A DNA stretch of 64,000 nucleotides from contig CCFG01000005.1 in assembly GCA_000752215.1 (NCBI GenBank), forward strand, positions 185,812-249,811. Direction: 5' to 3'. Made by a program: the position numbers and the translations under genes. Numbering within the stretch: the stretch's first letter is position 1; every line of letters starts with the position of its first letter. Positions 49,443 to 60,099 of the stretch are shown one piece after another. Source of the stretch: a bacterium MS4. GTDB taxonomy: Bacteria; Bacillota; Clostridia; Oscillospirales; Acutalibacteraceae. Below the pieces are notes generated by a model. That model was not told where the DNA came from and searched no databases. It saw only the letters and a list, made by a program, of their open reading frames with translations.

Positions 49443-50003
49443 ATGAAGGTTTTGATTCTGTCGGGCACGCCCAAAAAGGAAGGCCTGTGCTGCTCCTGTG
49501 TGGAAGCGGCTTCCGCCGGCGCGAAGAAGGGGGGAGCGGACTGCGAAATCATCCGGCTGTGCGATTACGGCCTCGTCCGCTGCGCCATGTGCGGCGACGG
49601 CTGGGGAATCTGCCGCGACGAACACGCCTGCATCTTCGGGGTGGACGGCTTCGCGCAGATCCAGCAAAAAATTGCCAAGGCGGACGCCCTGATCCTTGAC
49701 ACGCCCGTGTACTGGGGAGATATGACCGAAGCGATGAAGGCTTTCTTCGACCGGTTCCGCCGCTGTGAAGCAAGAAAGGGCGAGTCAGGGGCAATGGCCG
49801 GAAAATCCGTCCTGCTGATTGCTTCTCCCGGCGGCTCCGGCAACGGGATGATCAGCTGTCTGGAGCAGATGGAGCGGCTCTGCCGTCATCTGAGCGCAAA
49901 GATATACGATTTTATCGGCGTGAACCGGTGGAACAGCACCTATAAAATCGCCGCGATCGAAGAGGCGGCAGCTTCCATGGTACGCGGCGCAAAAGAAGCC
50001 TGA
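49443..50003 (+). CDS. Flavodoxin-fold NAD(P)H-dependent oxidoreductase
   Basis: 186 aa. MKVLILSGTPKKEGLCCS is the FMN-phosphate loop, TPVYWGDMTEAMKAFFDRF the second FMN contact. Conserved cysteines in CAMCGDGWGICRDEHAC suggest the iron-sulfur-flavoprotein/multimeric reductase group. The ATG at 49443 is family-like; AGAAAAGGGG precedes it. A longer frame to 49362 has no ribosome site. Reductase of unknown substrate. Confidence 0.87.
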   Translation: MKVLILSGTPKKEGLCCSCVEAASAGAKKGGADCEIIRLCDYGLVRCAMCGDGWGICRDEHACIFGVDGFAQIQQKIAKADALILDTPVYWGDMTEAMKAFFDRFRRCEARKGESGAMAGKSVLLIASPGGSGNGMISCLEQMERLCRHLSAKIYDFIGVNRWNSTYKIAAIEEAAASMVRGAKEA

Positions 50004-50047
50004 CGAAAGGGGATGCTGCAAAACAGCTCTTCAACAAAATAACGCAC

Positions 50048-50097
50048 AAAAAATGCACCTTGATCGGGCTTTAAAACCCGTTTCAAGGCGCATTTTC
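50048..50097. terminator. Bidirectional terminator
   Basis: AAAATGC.CCTTGA..CGGG and CCCG..TCAAGG.GCATTTT form an interrupted stem between the convergent flavodoxin and ROK genes, with A- and T-runs at the ends. Confidence 0.75.
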
Positions 50098-50167
50098 TTG
50101 TTATGAAAGCTCTTTGCCATAGCAAATCCGTTTTGCAGCGGCCCTTTGATCGATTCCCTTGTTCCCT

Positions 50168-51400
50168 TTATATCCGTTCGTGGCCCTGATTGCACAGCCT
50201 GTCGAAGATAACCTCCTTGGACAGCGCGAAAAGGCCGTATATTCCTGAATTTTTTTCCAGCAGGGCGGGAACCACCTGTACCGGGGAAAATGCGTTTTCC
50301 CGTACGATCCGGTTGATGATCGGAAGCATCTGCGCGTGAAAAACGGTATATTCCCCGCCGAATATCACCAGATCGCAGTTCAGCAGGCAGACAATGTTGG
50401 ATATGCTTCCGCCGATAATGACCGCAATGTCGTCCACACATTCTTTCAGAAACAGATCGCCGTCCCGCCACACTCGGATAATATCCTTGAATCCGATTTT
50501 TTCGGGGCTTTTCCCCAGCGCGGCAAAAGCGTCCCTCGTGCTTTGCGGCGCCTGTGCGCAGATTCTGTCCGTCAGCCCGTGGATGTTGGCCGAACCGCCC
50601 AGATTGTTGAAGGACATCCCGCGCGCGCCGGCCATTTCGTTTTGTATGGTGATCTCGTTCGCGATTTCACCGGCGCAGTTGGCGCTCCCCCCGTAAAGCT
50701 CCCCGTTCAGGATAATGCCCGCGCCCAGCCCCAGGCCGCCGCTGACGTATACGAGGTCCCTGGAATTCTTTCCCGCGCCGCTGGTGAACTCCCCCACCGC
50801 CGCCGCGTTCACGTCGTTGACCACCAGCACCGAGGTGCCGAAGCACTCCTCCATCTGCCGTGAAAAATCGCCCATGTTCCAGTTGGCAAAATTGGAATTG
50901 GCAAAAAAGGTCCTGTTGACCGGGTCATAGATGCCGGGGCACGAGATGGCGATGATGGCCAGGTCCTCGCTGGTCAGGTTGTTGGAGGAAAGCAGAAGCC
51001 TGACCGCGTTCAGCACCAGCTCCAGTCTGGTGGCGTAGGGGGAATCGTTGGAAATATTTACCGTAAACTTGTTGATGATTTCCCCGCCCAGATTGGCAAG
51101 CACGAAAATCGGGTCCTCGAAATTCAGCTCAATCGCAATCATATACTGGTATGTTTTGTTAAATTTCAACAAAATCGGTTTTCTGCCTCCGGAGGACATG
51201 GAAACCCCCTCGCCGAACTCCTGTATGATTCCCCGGTTCAGCAAAGCTGCAATATTTTCCGTCATAGCGGACTTGCTGATGAACAGCTCACGCGCCAGCT
51301 CGGCCCTGGAAATCGGCTCGTCGCTACAGATTTTGTCCAGAATCACTCTTTGGTTGATTGACCTGATATGTGTTTGGTCTACAGTCTGTTTGATGTTCAT
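50168..51400 (-). CDS. ROK-family transcriptional regulator
   Basis: 410 aa: N-terminal winged HTH (RSINQRVILDKICSDEPISRAELARELFISKSAMTENIAALLNRGII) and a C-terminal sugar-kinase fold (~80-395). Asp in VNDVNAAAVGE is kept, but the ROK zinc site (CxCGxxGC) is absent: that segment reads GEIANEITIQNEMAGARGMSF. It is thus a sensor, not a kinase. ATG 51400 is chosen; ATG 51451 is also possible. Divergent from the oligopeptide operon, which it probably controls. Confidence 0.85.
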   Translation of the reverse strand: MNIKQTVDQTHIRSINQRVILDKICSDEPISRAELARELFISKSAMTENIAALLNRGIIQEFGEGVSMSSGGRKPILLKFNKTYQYMIAIELNFEDPIFVLANLGGEIINKFTVNISNDSPYATRLELVLNAVRLLLSSNNLTSEDLAIIAISCPGIYDPVNRTFFANSNFANWNMGDFSRQMEECFGTSVLVVNDVNAAAVGEFTSGAGKNSRDLVYVSGGLGLGAGIILNGELYGGSANCAGEIANEITIQNEMAGARGMSFNNLGGSANIHGLTDRICAQAPQSTRDAFAALGKSPEKIGFKDIIRVWRDGDLFLKECVDDIAVIIGGSISNIVCLLNCDLVIFGGEYTVFHAQMLPIINRIVRENAFSPVQVVPALLEKNSGIYGLFALSKEVIFDRLCNQGHERI

Positions 51401-51516
51401 CACGATCCGTTCAAAAAGGTTATAGTTCGTACTCTGGACGAACTTTTTCATTAATCATATCACGAGAGAATATTAATTACAATACCTGGATTTTAAATAA
51501 AAAACAGTTATTTCGA

Positions 51517-51545
51517 TTGACATTTCATTGAGTTGGTGGTAATAT
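51517..51545 (+). promoter_or_regulatory. Promoter of the oligopeptide ABC operon
   Basis: TTGACA (51517-51522), exactly 17 bp, TAATAT (51540-51545), followed within 10-30 bp by repeated TTTGTTAATAG / AAACAAAACAAAC motifs that may be ROK operator half-sites. Confidence 0.7.
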
Positions 51546-51713
51546 CAAATTTGTTAATAGTTCGGAAACAAAACAAACTAATGATTTTGCATCTTTCACA
51601 CGGCAATCATTCACCCGCCGCGCTCCCCATCAGCGGTATTCTGTAGAAAGAAACTGTTTACTTTGTACAGAATTCAACAATATCAACTATAAAAGAAAGA
51701 AGTGATTCCTTTT

Positions 51714-53360
51714 ATGAAAAAGAGCAAACTGCTTGCGCTGATTCTTGCGGCTTCCATGGTACTGGCAACCAGCGGCTGCGGCTTTACCGGCACAGCGAGC
51801 AGCGCCGCGGCATCCGGCCCGGCCCAGTCCGAAGGCACCGCAAAAACCTCGGACGGCACCATCACCGTCTACGACACCAATGAAATCAGAACCATGGTGC
51901 AGTGGGCCGCGTCCGACAACAACTCGTTTACCATCCTGAACAACGTATCCGAAGGCCTTTACCGCCTGAACGAAAAGCATGAGCCGGAACCGGCGCTGGC
52001 GGAAAGCTACAAGGTATCCGACGACAAGCTGACCTACACCTTTACCCTGAGGGACGGCCTGAAATGGAGCAACGGCACCGCGCTCACCGCAAAGGACTTT
52101 GTGTTCTCGTGGCTCAAGCAGATGAGCGCCGATGCGACAAACAACTATTCCTTTATTATGACGGATTACATAGTAAACGGCGCCGAATATTTTGACCAAA
52201 AAGCCAAGGCCGAAGACGTCGGCGTAAAGGCCCTGGATGACAAAACCTTCGAGGTCAAACTCAAACAGCCTACCCCGTACTTTTTAAGATTGACCGTTCT
52301 GCCCATGTTCTTCCCGCTCAACGAGGAATATGTCAAGTCACAGGGCGCAAACTATGGCTTGAAGGCAGAAAATATGATTTATTGCGGCCCGTACACCCTT
52401 GCCACCTATGACCCGGCAAGCGGCAGCACCCTCAAGAAGAACGACAGTTACTGGGATGCGGCAAACGTCAAGGTTCCCAATGTCAACGTCCGCATTATCA
52501 AGGAGCAGGCCACCGCGCTCAACGCTTACAAGTCCGGCGAGCTCTCCCGGGTAACGCTCTCCTCTTCCGACGTACCGGCAATGAAATCCAGCGCTGAATT
52601 CAGCTCCACCAGCGAATTCAGGACCACCTATCTCCAGTTCAACCTCACCAACAAAGCGGTTTCCAACAAGAACATCCGCCTTGCCCTCGGCTACGCCGTG
52701 GACCGCGCGACTCTGGCGGACGTTGTTCTGGCGGACGGCTCCGCTCCGGCTACCGGCCTGATTGCCAACGGCATGTTCGGCGACGGCACCAAATCCTTCC
52801 GCGAGCTGAACGGCGACATCACCACCTTTGACGCCGCGAAAGCCAAGGAATACTGGGAGAAGGGCGTGAAGGAGCTGGGCAGCGCGCCTTCCCTGGTCCT
52901 TCTGACGGAAGACGATTCCGTGACAAAAACGGTAGCCACCTATATTCAGGGCGAATTCAAGAAGAATCTGGGAATCGACGTGAAGATCGACTCCAAAACA
53001 AAGAAAGCAAAGAATCAGCTGATGGACGACAACAACTACCAGATGGCCGTCACCGCGTGGGGCGCCGACTATGACGACGCCATGACCTACATGGACCTCT
53101 GGACCAACGGCACACCGTACCGCGGCAACTACAAGAGCGATACCTACAACTCTCTGATTGCCGACGCGAAGAAGCAGACCGACGACGCAAAGCGCCTGCA
53201 GGATCTGCTCTCCTCCGAAAAGACGCTGGTTTCCGAAGACGCGGTTGTTTCCCCGCTGTTCTACAGAGGCTTTGCCTACCTGACGAAACCGAACGTAGAG
53301 AATCTGGTCACCCATCCGTTTGGGCCGCCGATCGAATTCAAATATGCTTCCTTGAAATAA
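51714..53360 (+). CDS. Oligopeptide ABC transporter substrate-binding lipoprotein
   Basis: 548-aa SBP_bac_5 family protein. Signal peptide MKKSKLLALILAASMVL, lipobox LATSGC, then ..VSEGLYRLNEKHEPEPALAESYKVSDDKLTYTFTLRDGLKWSNG typical of OppA. Displayed on the outer membrane leaflet side of the single membrane to capture peptides. The ATG at 51714 is preferred over an in-frame GTG at 51702. Codon use is strongly biased to G/C third positions, as expected of a highly expressed gene. First of the opp operon. Confidence 0.92.
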   Translation: MKKSKLLALILAASMVLATSGCGFTGTASSAAASGPAQSEGTAKTSDGTITVYDTNEIRTMVQWAASDNNSFTILNNVSEGLYRLNEKHEPEPALAESYKVSDDKLTYTFTLRDGLKWSNGTALTAKDFVFSWLKQMSADATNNYSFIMTDYIVNGAEYFDQKAKAEDVGVKALDDKTFEVKLKQPTPYFLRLTVLPMFFPLNEEYVKSQGANYGLKAENMIYCGPYTLATYDPASGSTLKKNDSYWDAANVKVPNVNVRIIKEQATALNAYKSGELSRVTLSSSDVPAMKSSAEFSSTSEFRTTYLQFNLTNKAVSNKNIRLALGYAVDRATLADVVLADGSAPATGLIANGMFGDGTKSFRELNGDITTFDAAKAKEYWEKGVKELGSAPSLVLLTEDDSVTKTVATYIQGEFKKNLGIDVKIDSKTKKAKNQLMDDNNYQMAVTAWGADYDDAMTYMDLWTNGTPYRGNYKSDTYNSLIADAKKQTDDAKRLQDLLSSEKTLVSEDAVVSPLFYRGFAYLTKPNVENLVTHPFGPPIEFKYASLK

Positions 53361-53381
53361 TTACACCTTATATTCTATAAA

Positions 53382-53418
53382 GACAAAGAGGAGGATCGTC
53401 AATGACCTCCTCTTTGTC
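53382..53418 (+). terminator. Hairpin after the substrate-binding protein gene
   Basis: GACAAAGAGGAGG (53382-53394) pairs perfectly with CCTCCTCTTTGTC (53406-53418). No T-run follows, so it probably stabilises the oppA mRNA 3' end or acts as a partial terminator to keep permease expression lower. Confidence 0.75.
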
Positions 53419-53420
53419 AT

Positions 53421-53520
53421 CACTACGGCAATTCCATTTCAGTTCGCGAGACAAAACACGTTTCTCCCACCAAAGGCGGGGAGAAACGCAAGCTTGTTGC
53501 AGAATCAACTGGAAATGCTA
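53421..53520. repeat. Dispersed hairpin repeat, copy B
   Basis: Second copy of the element at 30611-30713, identical over GCAATTCCATTTCAGTTCGC and the following GAGACAAAACACGTT. The central stem here is CGTTTCTCCC with GGGAGAAACG, where copy A has TTCC/GGAA: the changes are paired. Lies between the substrate-binding and permease genes, within the operon. Confidence 0.8.
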
Positions 53521-53545
53521 ATTAAGATAAAGGAGGGCATACGGA

Positions 53546-54487
53546 ATGTTCAAATATATCTGTAAACGGATTGTGTATCTGCTGATTACTCTGCTGATCA
53601 TCGTCACCACGACCTTCTTTCTGATGAAGAAGCTGCCGGGCACCCCGTTCGACGCGGAGCGCTTCTCTTTGCTGTCGGCGGCGCAGCAGGCACAGTTCCT
53701 TGAAAAATACGGCCTGAACGATCCGGTAATCGTGCAGTACGGGAAATATATCGGCAATGTGTTCAGGGGGGATTTCGGGACTTCCTTTTTCTACACGGGC
53801 CAACCGGTTTCCGGGGTCATTCTGGGGCGTATCGGCCCGTCCGCGCTGATCGGCCTCCAGGCGATCCTGATCGGCCTTTCCATCGGGCTGATCCTGGGGA
53901 TCATCGCCGCCTGGCGGCACAACAGCGGCATTGACTACTTCACCATGGTGGTCGCCGTCTTGGGCGTTTCCGTGCCGAACTTTGTCGCTGCGGCGCTTCT
54001 GCAATATTATGTGGGCTTAAAATGGGGCGTGCTGCCCGTCGCCTTCTGGCAAAGCTGGAAAAGCTCCGTTCTGCCTTCCATCGCGCTGTCGTTCGGCGTG
54101 ACGGCAATGATCGCGCGGTTTATGCGGACCGAAATGCTGGACGTACTGGAGCAGGATTATATTATCACCGCGAGAGCGAAGGGCCTGAACCAGTTCAAGG
54201 TGCTGATGCGCCACGCGGTCCGCAACTCCATCATCCCCGTCGTCACCATCCTGGGGCCAATCGTGGTCAATCTGCTGACCGGCTCGCTGGCGGTGGAAAA
54301 CATCTACAGCATCCCGGGCATCGGCAGCCTTTTTGTCGATTCCATTAAGACGAACGACTATTCCACCATTATGGGCATCACCATTTTCTACAGCGCGTTC
54401 TACATCTTTGTGGTGATGGTGGTCGATATCCTTTATTCGGTAATCGACCCGAGAATCCGCCTGGCCTCCGGCGGGAAAGGGGAGTGA
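53546..54487 (+). CDS. oppB: Oligopeptide ABC permease OppB
   Basis: 313 aa, six membrane helices. Start MFKYICKRIVYLLITLLIIVTTTFFLMKKLPGTPF and the EAA loop DVLEQDYIITARAKGL are typical of OppB/DppB. AAAGGAGGGC lies before the ATG. Pairs with OppC, encoded 4 bp downstream. An unusual ~185-bp gap with a hairpin and a dispersed repeat separates it from the substrate-binding gene. Confidence 0.93.
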   Translation: MFKYICKRIVYLLITLLIIVTTTFFLMKKLPGTPFDAERFSLLSAAQQAQFLEKYGLNDPVIVQYGKYIGNVFRGDFGTSFFYTGQPVSGVILGRIGPSALIGLQAILIGLSIGLILGIIAAWRHNSGIDYFTMVVAVLGVSVPNFVAAALLQYYVGLKWGVLPVAFWQSWKSSVLPSIALSFGVTAMIARFMRTEMLDVLEQDYIITARAKGLNQFKVLMRHAVRNSIIPVVTILGPIVVNLLTGSLAVENIYSIPGIGSLFVDSIKTNDYSTIMGITIFYSAFYIFVVMVVDILYSVIDPRIRLASGGKGE

Positions 54488-54491
54488 CGGT

Positions 54492-55418
54492 ATGGCGCAG
54501 AAAATGGAGATTCCACAGAAGCTTTTCGTAAAAGCCGTGGTGGACAAGGACGAAAGAGAACATATTGCCCGCCCCAACCTGACCGCGTTTCAGGACGGCT
54601 GGCTGCGGCTGAGGAAGAACAAGGCGGCGGTCGTCAGCCTGGCGATTCTGGTTGTGATTATTCTTCTGGCCATATTCGGGCCGATTTTCTCAAAGTACAC
54701 CTTTTATGACACCGATTACGCCCATACCTACAACGGGCCCAGTGCGGCGCACCTGTTCGGCACCGACCAGTTCGGGCGCGACCAGTGGGCGCGCATCTGG
54801 CAGGGCACGCGCATTTCCCTGCTGATCGCGGTCGCCGCCGCGTTTATCGATCTGTTCATCGGCGTTACCTTCGGCGCGGTTTCCGCTCTGTTCGGCGGCA
54901 GGGTGGACGCGGTGATGCAGAGAATCATTGAAATTCTGGTCGGAATCCCGCAGCTGATTATCGTCATCCTTTTGATGATGGTCATGCCCGCCGGCATCTG
55001 GACCATTGTCGTGGCCCTTTCCATCACCGGATGGGTCAACATGGCGCGATTGGTGCGCGCGCAGATTTTAAAGCTGAAAAATCAGGAATTTGTTCTGGCC
55101 GCCCGCGTTCTTGGCACCGGAAACAGGGAAATCATCCTGAAACATCTCATCCCGAATACCGTGGGCGTCATTGTCATCAACGCCATGTTCACCATTCCGT
55201 CAGCGATTTTCACCGAAGCGTTTCTGAGCTTTATCGGAATCGGTCTGGCGGAACCGCAGGCCTCGCTCGGCGTTCTGATCAACAACGGGTATCAGGTGCT
55301 TCAGAATTTCCCGTTCCTGCTGATTTTCCCGGCCGTGGTCATCGTTTTAATCATGGTCTGCTTCAGCATTTTGGGCGACGGGCTGCGCGACGCGCTTGAC
55401 CCGAGAATGAGACAGTGA
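54492..55418 (+). CDS. oppC: Oligopeptide ABC permease OppC
   Basis: 308 aa. N-terminal cytoplasmic segment ([27 protein letters not shown]) then six helices, [24 protein letters not shown] and the EAA loop [22 protein letters not shown]. Forms the membrane pore with OppB. GGGGAGTGACGGT precedes the ATG, 4 bp after the oppB stop. Confidence 0.93.
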   Translation: MAQKMEIPQKLFVKAVVDKDEREHIARPNLTAFQDGWLRLRKNKAAVVSLAILVVIILLAIFGPIFSKYTFYDTDYAHTYNGPSAAHLFGTDQFGRDQWARIWQGTRISLLIAVAAAFIDLFIGVTFGAVSALFGGRVDAVMQRIIEILVGIPQLIIVILLMMVMPAGIWTIVVALSITGWVNMARLVRAQILKLKNQEFVLAARVLGTGNREIILKHLIPNTVGVIVINAMFTIPSAIFTEAFLSFIGIGLAEPQASLGVLINNGYQVLQNFPFLLIFPAVVIVLIMVCFSILGDGLRDALDPRMRQ

Positions 55419-55430
55419 GGAGGGCGCGCT

Positions 55431-56433
55431 ATGAGTAAGCTTCTGGAAGTGGAAAATCTGAACGTTCATATCCATACACAGCACGGGATCGTGCAGGCGG
55501 TGCGCGGCGTGAGCTTTTCGCTGGAAAAGGGAGAGACCCTCGCCATTGTGGGGGAATCCGGCTCCGGAAAATCCATCACGGTCAAGGGCGTAATGGGCCT
55601 GCTGCCCACAAACGGAAAAATCGCGGAGGGCTCCGTCCATCTGGAGGGCAGGGACCTTGCCGCGCTGAGCGAGCATGAGATGCAGAAAATCAGAGGCTGC
55701 GACATCTCGATGATTTTTCAGGACCCGATGACCTCCCTGAACCCGACCATGACGGTGGGCAAACAGATCATGGAGGTCCTGCATGAGCACCGCAGCGACC
55801 TGACAAAGGAGCAACTGAAGGAAAAGGCGATCGAGCAGATCAGGCTGGTCGGCCTGTCCAACCCGGAAACGCGCTTTTCCCAGTATCCCCACCAGCTGTC
55901 CGGCGGCATGCGCCAGCGCGTGGTCATTGCGATCGCGCTCGCGTGCAGCCCGAAGGTGCTGATCGCGGATGAGCCCACCACCGCGCTGGACGTTACCATT
56001 CAGGCGCAGATTCTGGACCTGATGAAGGATCTGCAGGGGAAAATCGATACCTCCATTATTATTATCACCCACAATCTGGGCGTGGTCGCCAACATCGCGA
56101 ACCGCGTGGCCGTCATGTACGGCGGCAAGCTGGTCGAAACCGGCAGCGTGCGCGACCTGTTCTACCGCACCGCCCATCCTTATACGAAGGGGCTTCTGGC
56201 CTCCATCCCGAAGCTGCACGAGGACGACCAGCAGCTTTTCTCCATCCCCGGCACGCCGCCCGACCTGATGGACCCGCCGAAGGGCTGTCCGTTCGCCGCG
56301 CGCTGCCCGCACACCATGAAGGTATGCCAGGAATTCATGCCGGAATACACCCAACTTTCCGACACGCACCGCGCCGCCTGCTGGCTGCTGGACAGCCGGG
56401 CGCAGCAGGACGACGCAAAGGACGGTGAAGATC

Positions 56434-56441
<8 letters not shown>
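55431..56441 (+). CDS. oppD: Oligopeptide ABC ATPase OppD
   Basis: 336 aa. Walker [12 protein letters not shown]-loop [12 protein letters not shown], signature [12 protein letters not shown], Walker [14 protein letters not shown], switch THN. The C-terminal oligopeptide-specific region contains a cysteine group ([14 protein letters not shown]) as in iron-sulfur-binding OppD/DppD. GAGGAGGGCGCGCT before the ATG. Overlaps oppF. Confidence 0.93.
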
Positions 56442-57414
<973 letters not shown>

Positions 57415-57447
57415 GCGGTCCGGGCGTATGTTAGGAGGATCATGTAA

Positions 57448-60000
57448 ATGATATTTTCACAGGAGTTACAGGACTCCGTTCACCGGCAGTTCCTCAAAAC
57501 GCAGTCCACTCTGGGGCTGCGCGGCGGGGAAATCCTTTCGCAGCTGGACGGCTGCGAGGGCGGCCGGCGGACCGCCATGGAGTTTTTTTACAGCACCATG
57601 CCGTCCGCCGACCTGGGGGACAATGATTTTTCCCTCTATCTGAGCTATGTGGATTTCGGCCTTTTCCTGAGGGAGTACTCCCCGTGGGGCGGACGGATTC
57701 CTGAGAATATTTTTCTGAATGATGTTTTGTATTACCGGATCAACAACGAAAAGATAGAAGACTGCCGCAAATTCTTTTACGACGCCCTGAACGAAAGAAT
57801 CCGGGGCATGAGCATGAAGGAGGCTGCGCTGGAGGTAAACGTCTGGTGCGCCGAGCACGTCACCTATCAGGCCACCGACGAAAGGACCGTGTCCCCCCTT
57901 ACCGCGCTGAGGTCCTCTTACGGCCGCTGCGGCGAGGAATCCACCTTTGCCGTCACCGCCCTGCGCAGCGTGGGCATCCCCGCACGGCAGGTCTATACGC
58001 CCCGCTGGGCGCACTGCGACGACAATCACGCGTGGGTGGAGGTCTGGTGCGACGGGGAATGGTATTTCCTCGGCGCGTGCGAGCCGGAGCCGGTACTCAA
58101 CCGCGGCTGGTTCACGGAAGCCGCCGCGCGCTCCATGCTGATGGACAGCAAATCCTTCCTGCCGATCGAGGGCGAAGAGGCCATCTGCACGGACGGGCAG
58201 ACCATCGTTCTGAACGAAATCCGGAGATACGCGGACGCGCGCCGGTTCACCGTTACGGTTACGGACGGTTCGGGACCGGTTTCCGGTGTGACCGTAGGGT
58301 TCGAGCTGCTCAACGGCGCAGAATTTTTCCCGGTGGCCGCCGTCGTCACCGACGAAACGGGCCGGGCCGGGGTCACGCTTGGCTTTGGAAGCGTTCACAT
58401 TCACGCGGAAAAGGACGGAAGCTTTATGGAAGCCTTTGCCGATACGGAGGAAACCGACGGCATTACCGTCGACTTTTCCGGCGCGGTGCGGGCCGAACCG
58501 GACGCGCGGGAGGATTTCTTCTTCCGCGCGCCGAAGGACAGCACCCGGAATCTGGTGCTGCTTTCCCCGGAGCAGAAGGAACGGCGAAAGCAGATCGTCG
58601 ACGGAGCCGAACGGAAACGCCATCAGTACGCCAAAAGCTTCTATCAAAAGGAAAAAGCCGAGAAACTCGCCACGTATTTTACCCGCCCGCAGGAGGTGCT
58701 GGCCGTCCTGAAAGCCGCCGAAGGCAATTTCGAGGAGTTGTACCGTTTCCTTTCCATGGATTTCGGCGGAGAAAACCGGGAGCTACAGCTGAAAATGCTT
58801 CAATCCCTTCCGAAAAAGGACTGGCGGGATGTCGGAGCCGACCTTCTCGCGGAGCACTTCACGCATTCGCTCCGGTACCAAGCGGATTATCCCGAAGAAA
58901 TCTTTGTTCCCTACATACTTTGCCCCCGGGCGCATTTTGAGCAGCTGACGCCTTACAGCAGGCTGCTTTCCTGCCTTTTGGACGAACAGGCGGCGGCGTT
59001 CCGCAAGCAGCCCGGGCTGGTGTGGGAATACGTTTCCCGCTTTGCAGGTCCGGCGGAACGCGACAGCGAACGGCTGCCCGGCACCCCGGCTGGAATCCTT
59101 TCCAGCGGACAGGCAAACGAAATGGGGCGCGGCGTGCTGTTTACCGCTGTCTGCCGCACACTGGGAATTCCAGCACGTATCAATTCCATTAATTTATACC
59201 CACAGTATTATCAGAACGGCGGGTTCAAAAACGCGCAGGAGGCTTCCGGGGAATCCTGCGGCAAGGCCGTGCTGACCCTTTTGGGCGGCGAGGAAAACTG
59301 GTCGTATCTGCACAACTGGACCATCGCCGTGCTGAAGGACGGCGTGTACCGGACTCTGGAGCTGTCGGACTCCGTCTGGACGGACACAACGCTGACGCTT
59401 TCCCTGCTTCCGGGCCGGTACCGGCTGATTACCTCCAGCCGCACGCCCAACGGCAACCAGTTTGCCAAAAAGTACTGCTTCCGCCTGGCGGATAAAGAAT
59501 CGAAGGAGCTTGCCGTTTCCCTGTTCCAAACGCAGATTTCCGACCTGTTCGTGGATATCCCGCTGCCGCCCTTCCAGCTTACCGGCGACAGGGGCGACCC
59601 CGTTTTGTCTTCCGCCGTCACAGACGGAAAAACCGCCGTGATGATCTGGCTGGAAGAGGGCCGCGAGCCCACGGAGCATATTCTCAATGAATTGATCGGG
59701 GCGCGGGAAAAGCTGACCGCCCTCGGCTGTGAACTGATTTTCATCCTCCGCGGCCGTTCGGCGTGGGAGAACGAAACCTTTGCGAAAGCGTGCAAATCCA
59801 TTCCCGGCGCGCGCGTCTATTATTCGGACTTTGCCGAAACCGCCGCCCCGCTGGCGCGCAGAACCTTTGTGGACCCGGAAAAGCTGCCGCTCACCATTGT
59901 CGCGCGGGACGGGCGGGGGATTTACGCCTGCAGCGGCTACAACGTGGGCGTTGCCGACCTGCTGATCAAAATCATTGCGGCCGCCGGCGAAAAGCGTTAA
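57448..60000 (+). CDS. Large transglutaminase-fold protein with thioredoxin-like C-terminus
   Basis: 850 aa, no signal peptide. A transglutaminase/cysteine-protease core at ~130-215 has Cys in YGRCGEES (~160), His in DNHAWVEV (~193) and an acidic residue in LGACEPE. A carboxypeptidase-regulatory/Ig-like segment follows (~255-330), then a helical region. A second, Cys-less transglutaminase-like segment is at ~555-640 (GVLFTAVCRTLGIPARINS). The C-terminal ~130 residues look thioredoxin-like but lack CxxC. AGGAGG precedes the ATG. Its operon suggests it processes imported peptides in the cytoplasm; this is inference. Confidence 0.82.
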   Translation: MIFSQELQDSVHRQFLKTQSTLGLRGGEILSQLDGCEGGRRTAMEFFYSTMPSADLGDNDFSLYLSYVDFGLFLREYSPWGGRIPENIFLNDVLYYRINNEKIEDCRKFFYDALNERIRGMSMKEAALEVNVWCAEHVTYQATDERTVSPLTALRSSYGRCGEESTFAVTALRSVGIPARQVYTPRWAHCDDNHAWVEVWCDGEWYFLGACEPEPVLNRGWFTEAAARSMLMDSKSFLPIEGEEAICTDGQTIVLNEIRRYADARRFTVTVTDGSGPVSGVTVGFELLNGAEFFPVAAVVTDETGRAGVTLGFGSVHIHAEKDGSFMEAFADTEETDGITVDFSGAVRAEPDAREDFFFRAPKDSTRNLVLLSPEQKERRKQIVDGAERKRHQYAKSFYQKEKAEKLATYFTRPQEVLAVLKAAEGNFEELYRFLSMDFGGENRELQLKMLQSLPKKDWRDVGADLLAEHFTHSLRYQADYPEEIFVPYILCPRAHFEQLTPYSRLLSCLLDEQAAAFRKQPGLVWEYVSRFAGPAERDSERLPGTPAGILSSGQANEMGRGVLFTAVCRTLGIPARINSINLYPQYYQNGGFKNAQEASGESCGKAVLTLLGGEENWSYLHNWTIAVLKDGVYRTLELSDSVWTDTTLTLSLLPGRYRLITSSRTPNGNQFAKKYCFRLADKESKELAVSLFQTQISDLFVDIPLPPFQLTGDRGDPVLSSAVTDGKTAVMIWLEEGREPTEHILNELIGAREKLTALGCELIFILRGRSAWENETFAKACKSIPGARVYYSDFAETAAPLARRTFVDPEKLPLTIVARDGRGIYACSGYNVGVADLLIKIIAAAGEKR

Positions 60001-60025
60001 TTCGGGACAAATCAGAAGACATCAG

Positions 60026-60070
60026 AACACCGCATGTCCACGGGATCGCCGTGAACATGCGGTGTTTATA
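60026..60070. terminator. Terminator after the opp operon
   Basis: AACACCGCATGT (60026-60037) pairs with ACATGCGGTGTT (60055-60066), with an inner CACGG/CCGTG stem; T-rich sequence follows. Confidence 0.8.
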
Positions 60071-60099
60071 TTTTACAGAAATAATACTATATGTATATT

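Noticed and set aside
52338..53315. 325-aa minus-strand open frame opposite the substrate-binding protein gene
   Set aside because: Shadow produced by strong G/C third-position bias in oppA; Val/Gly/Arg-rich with no domain.
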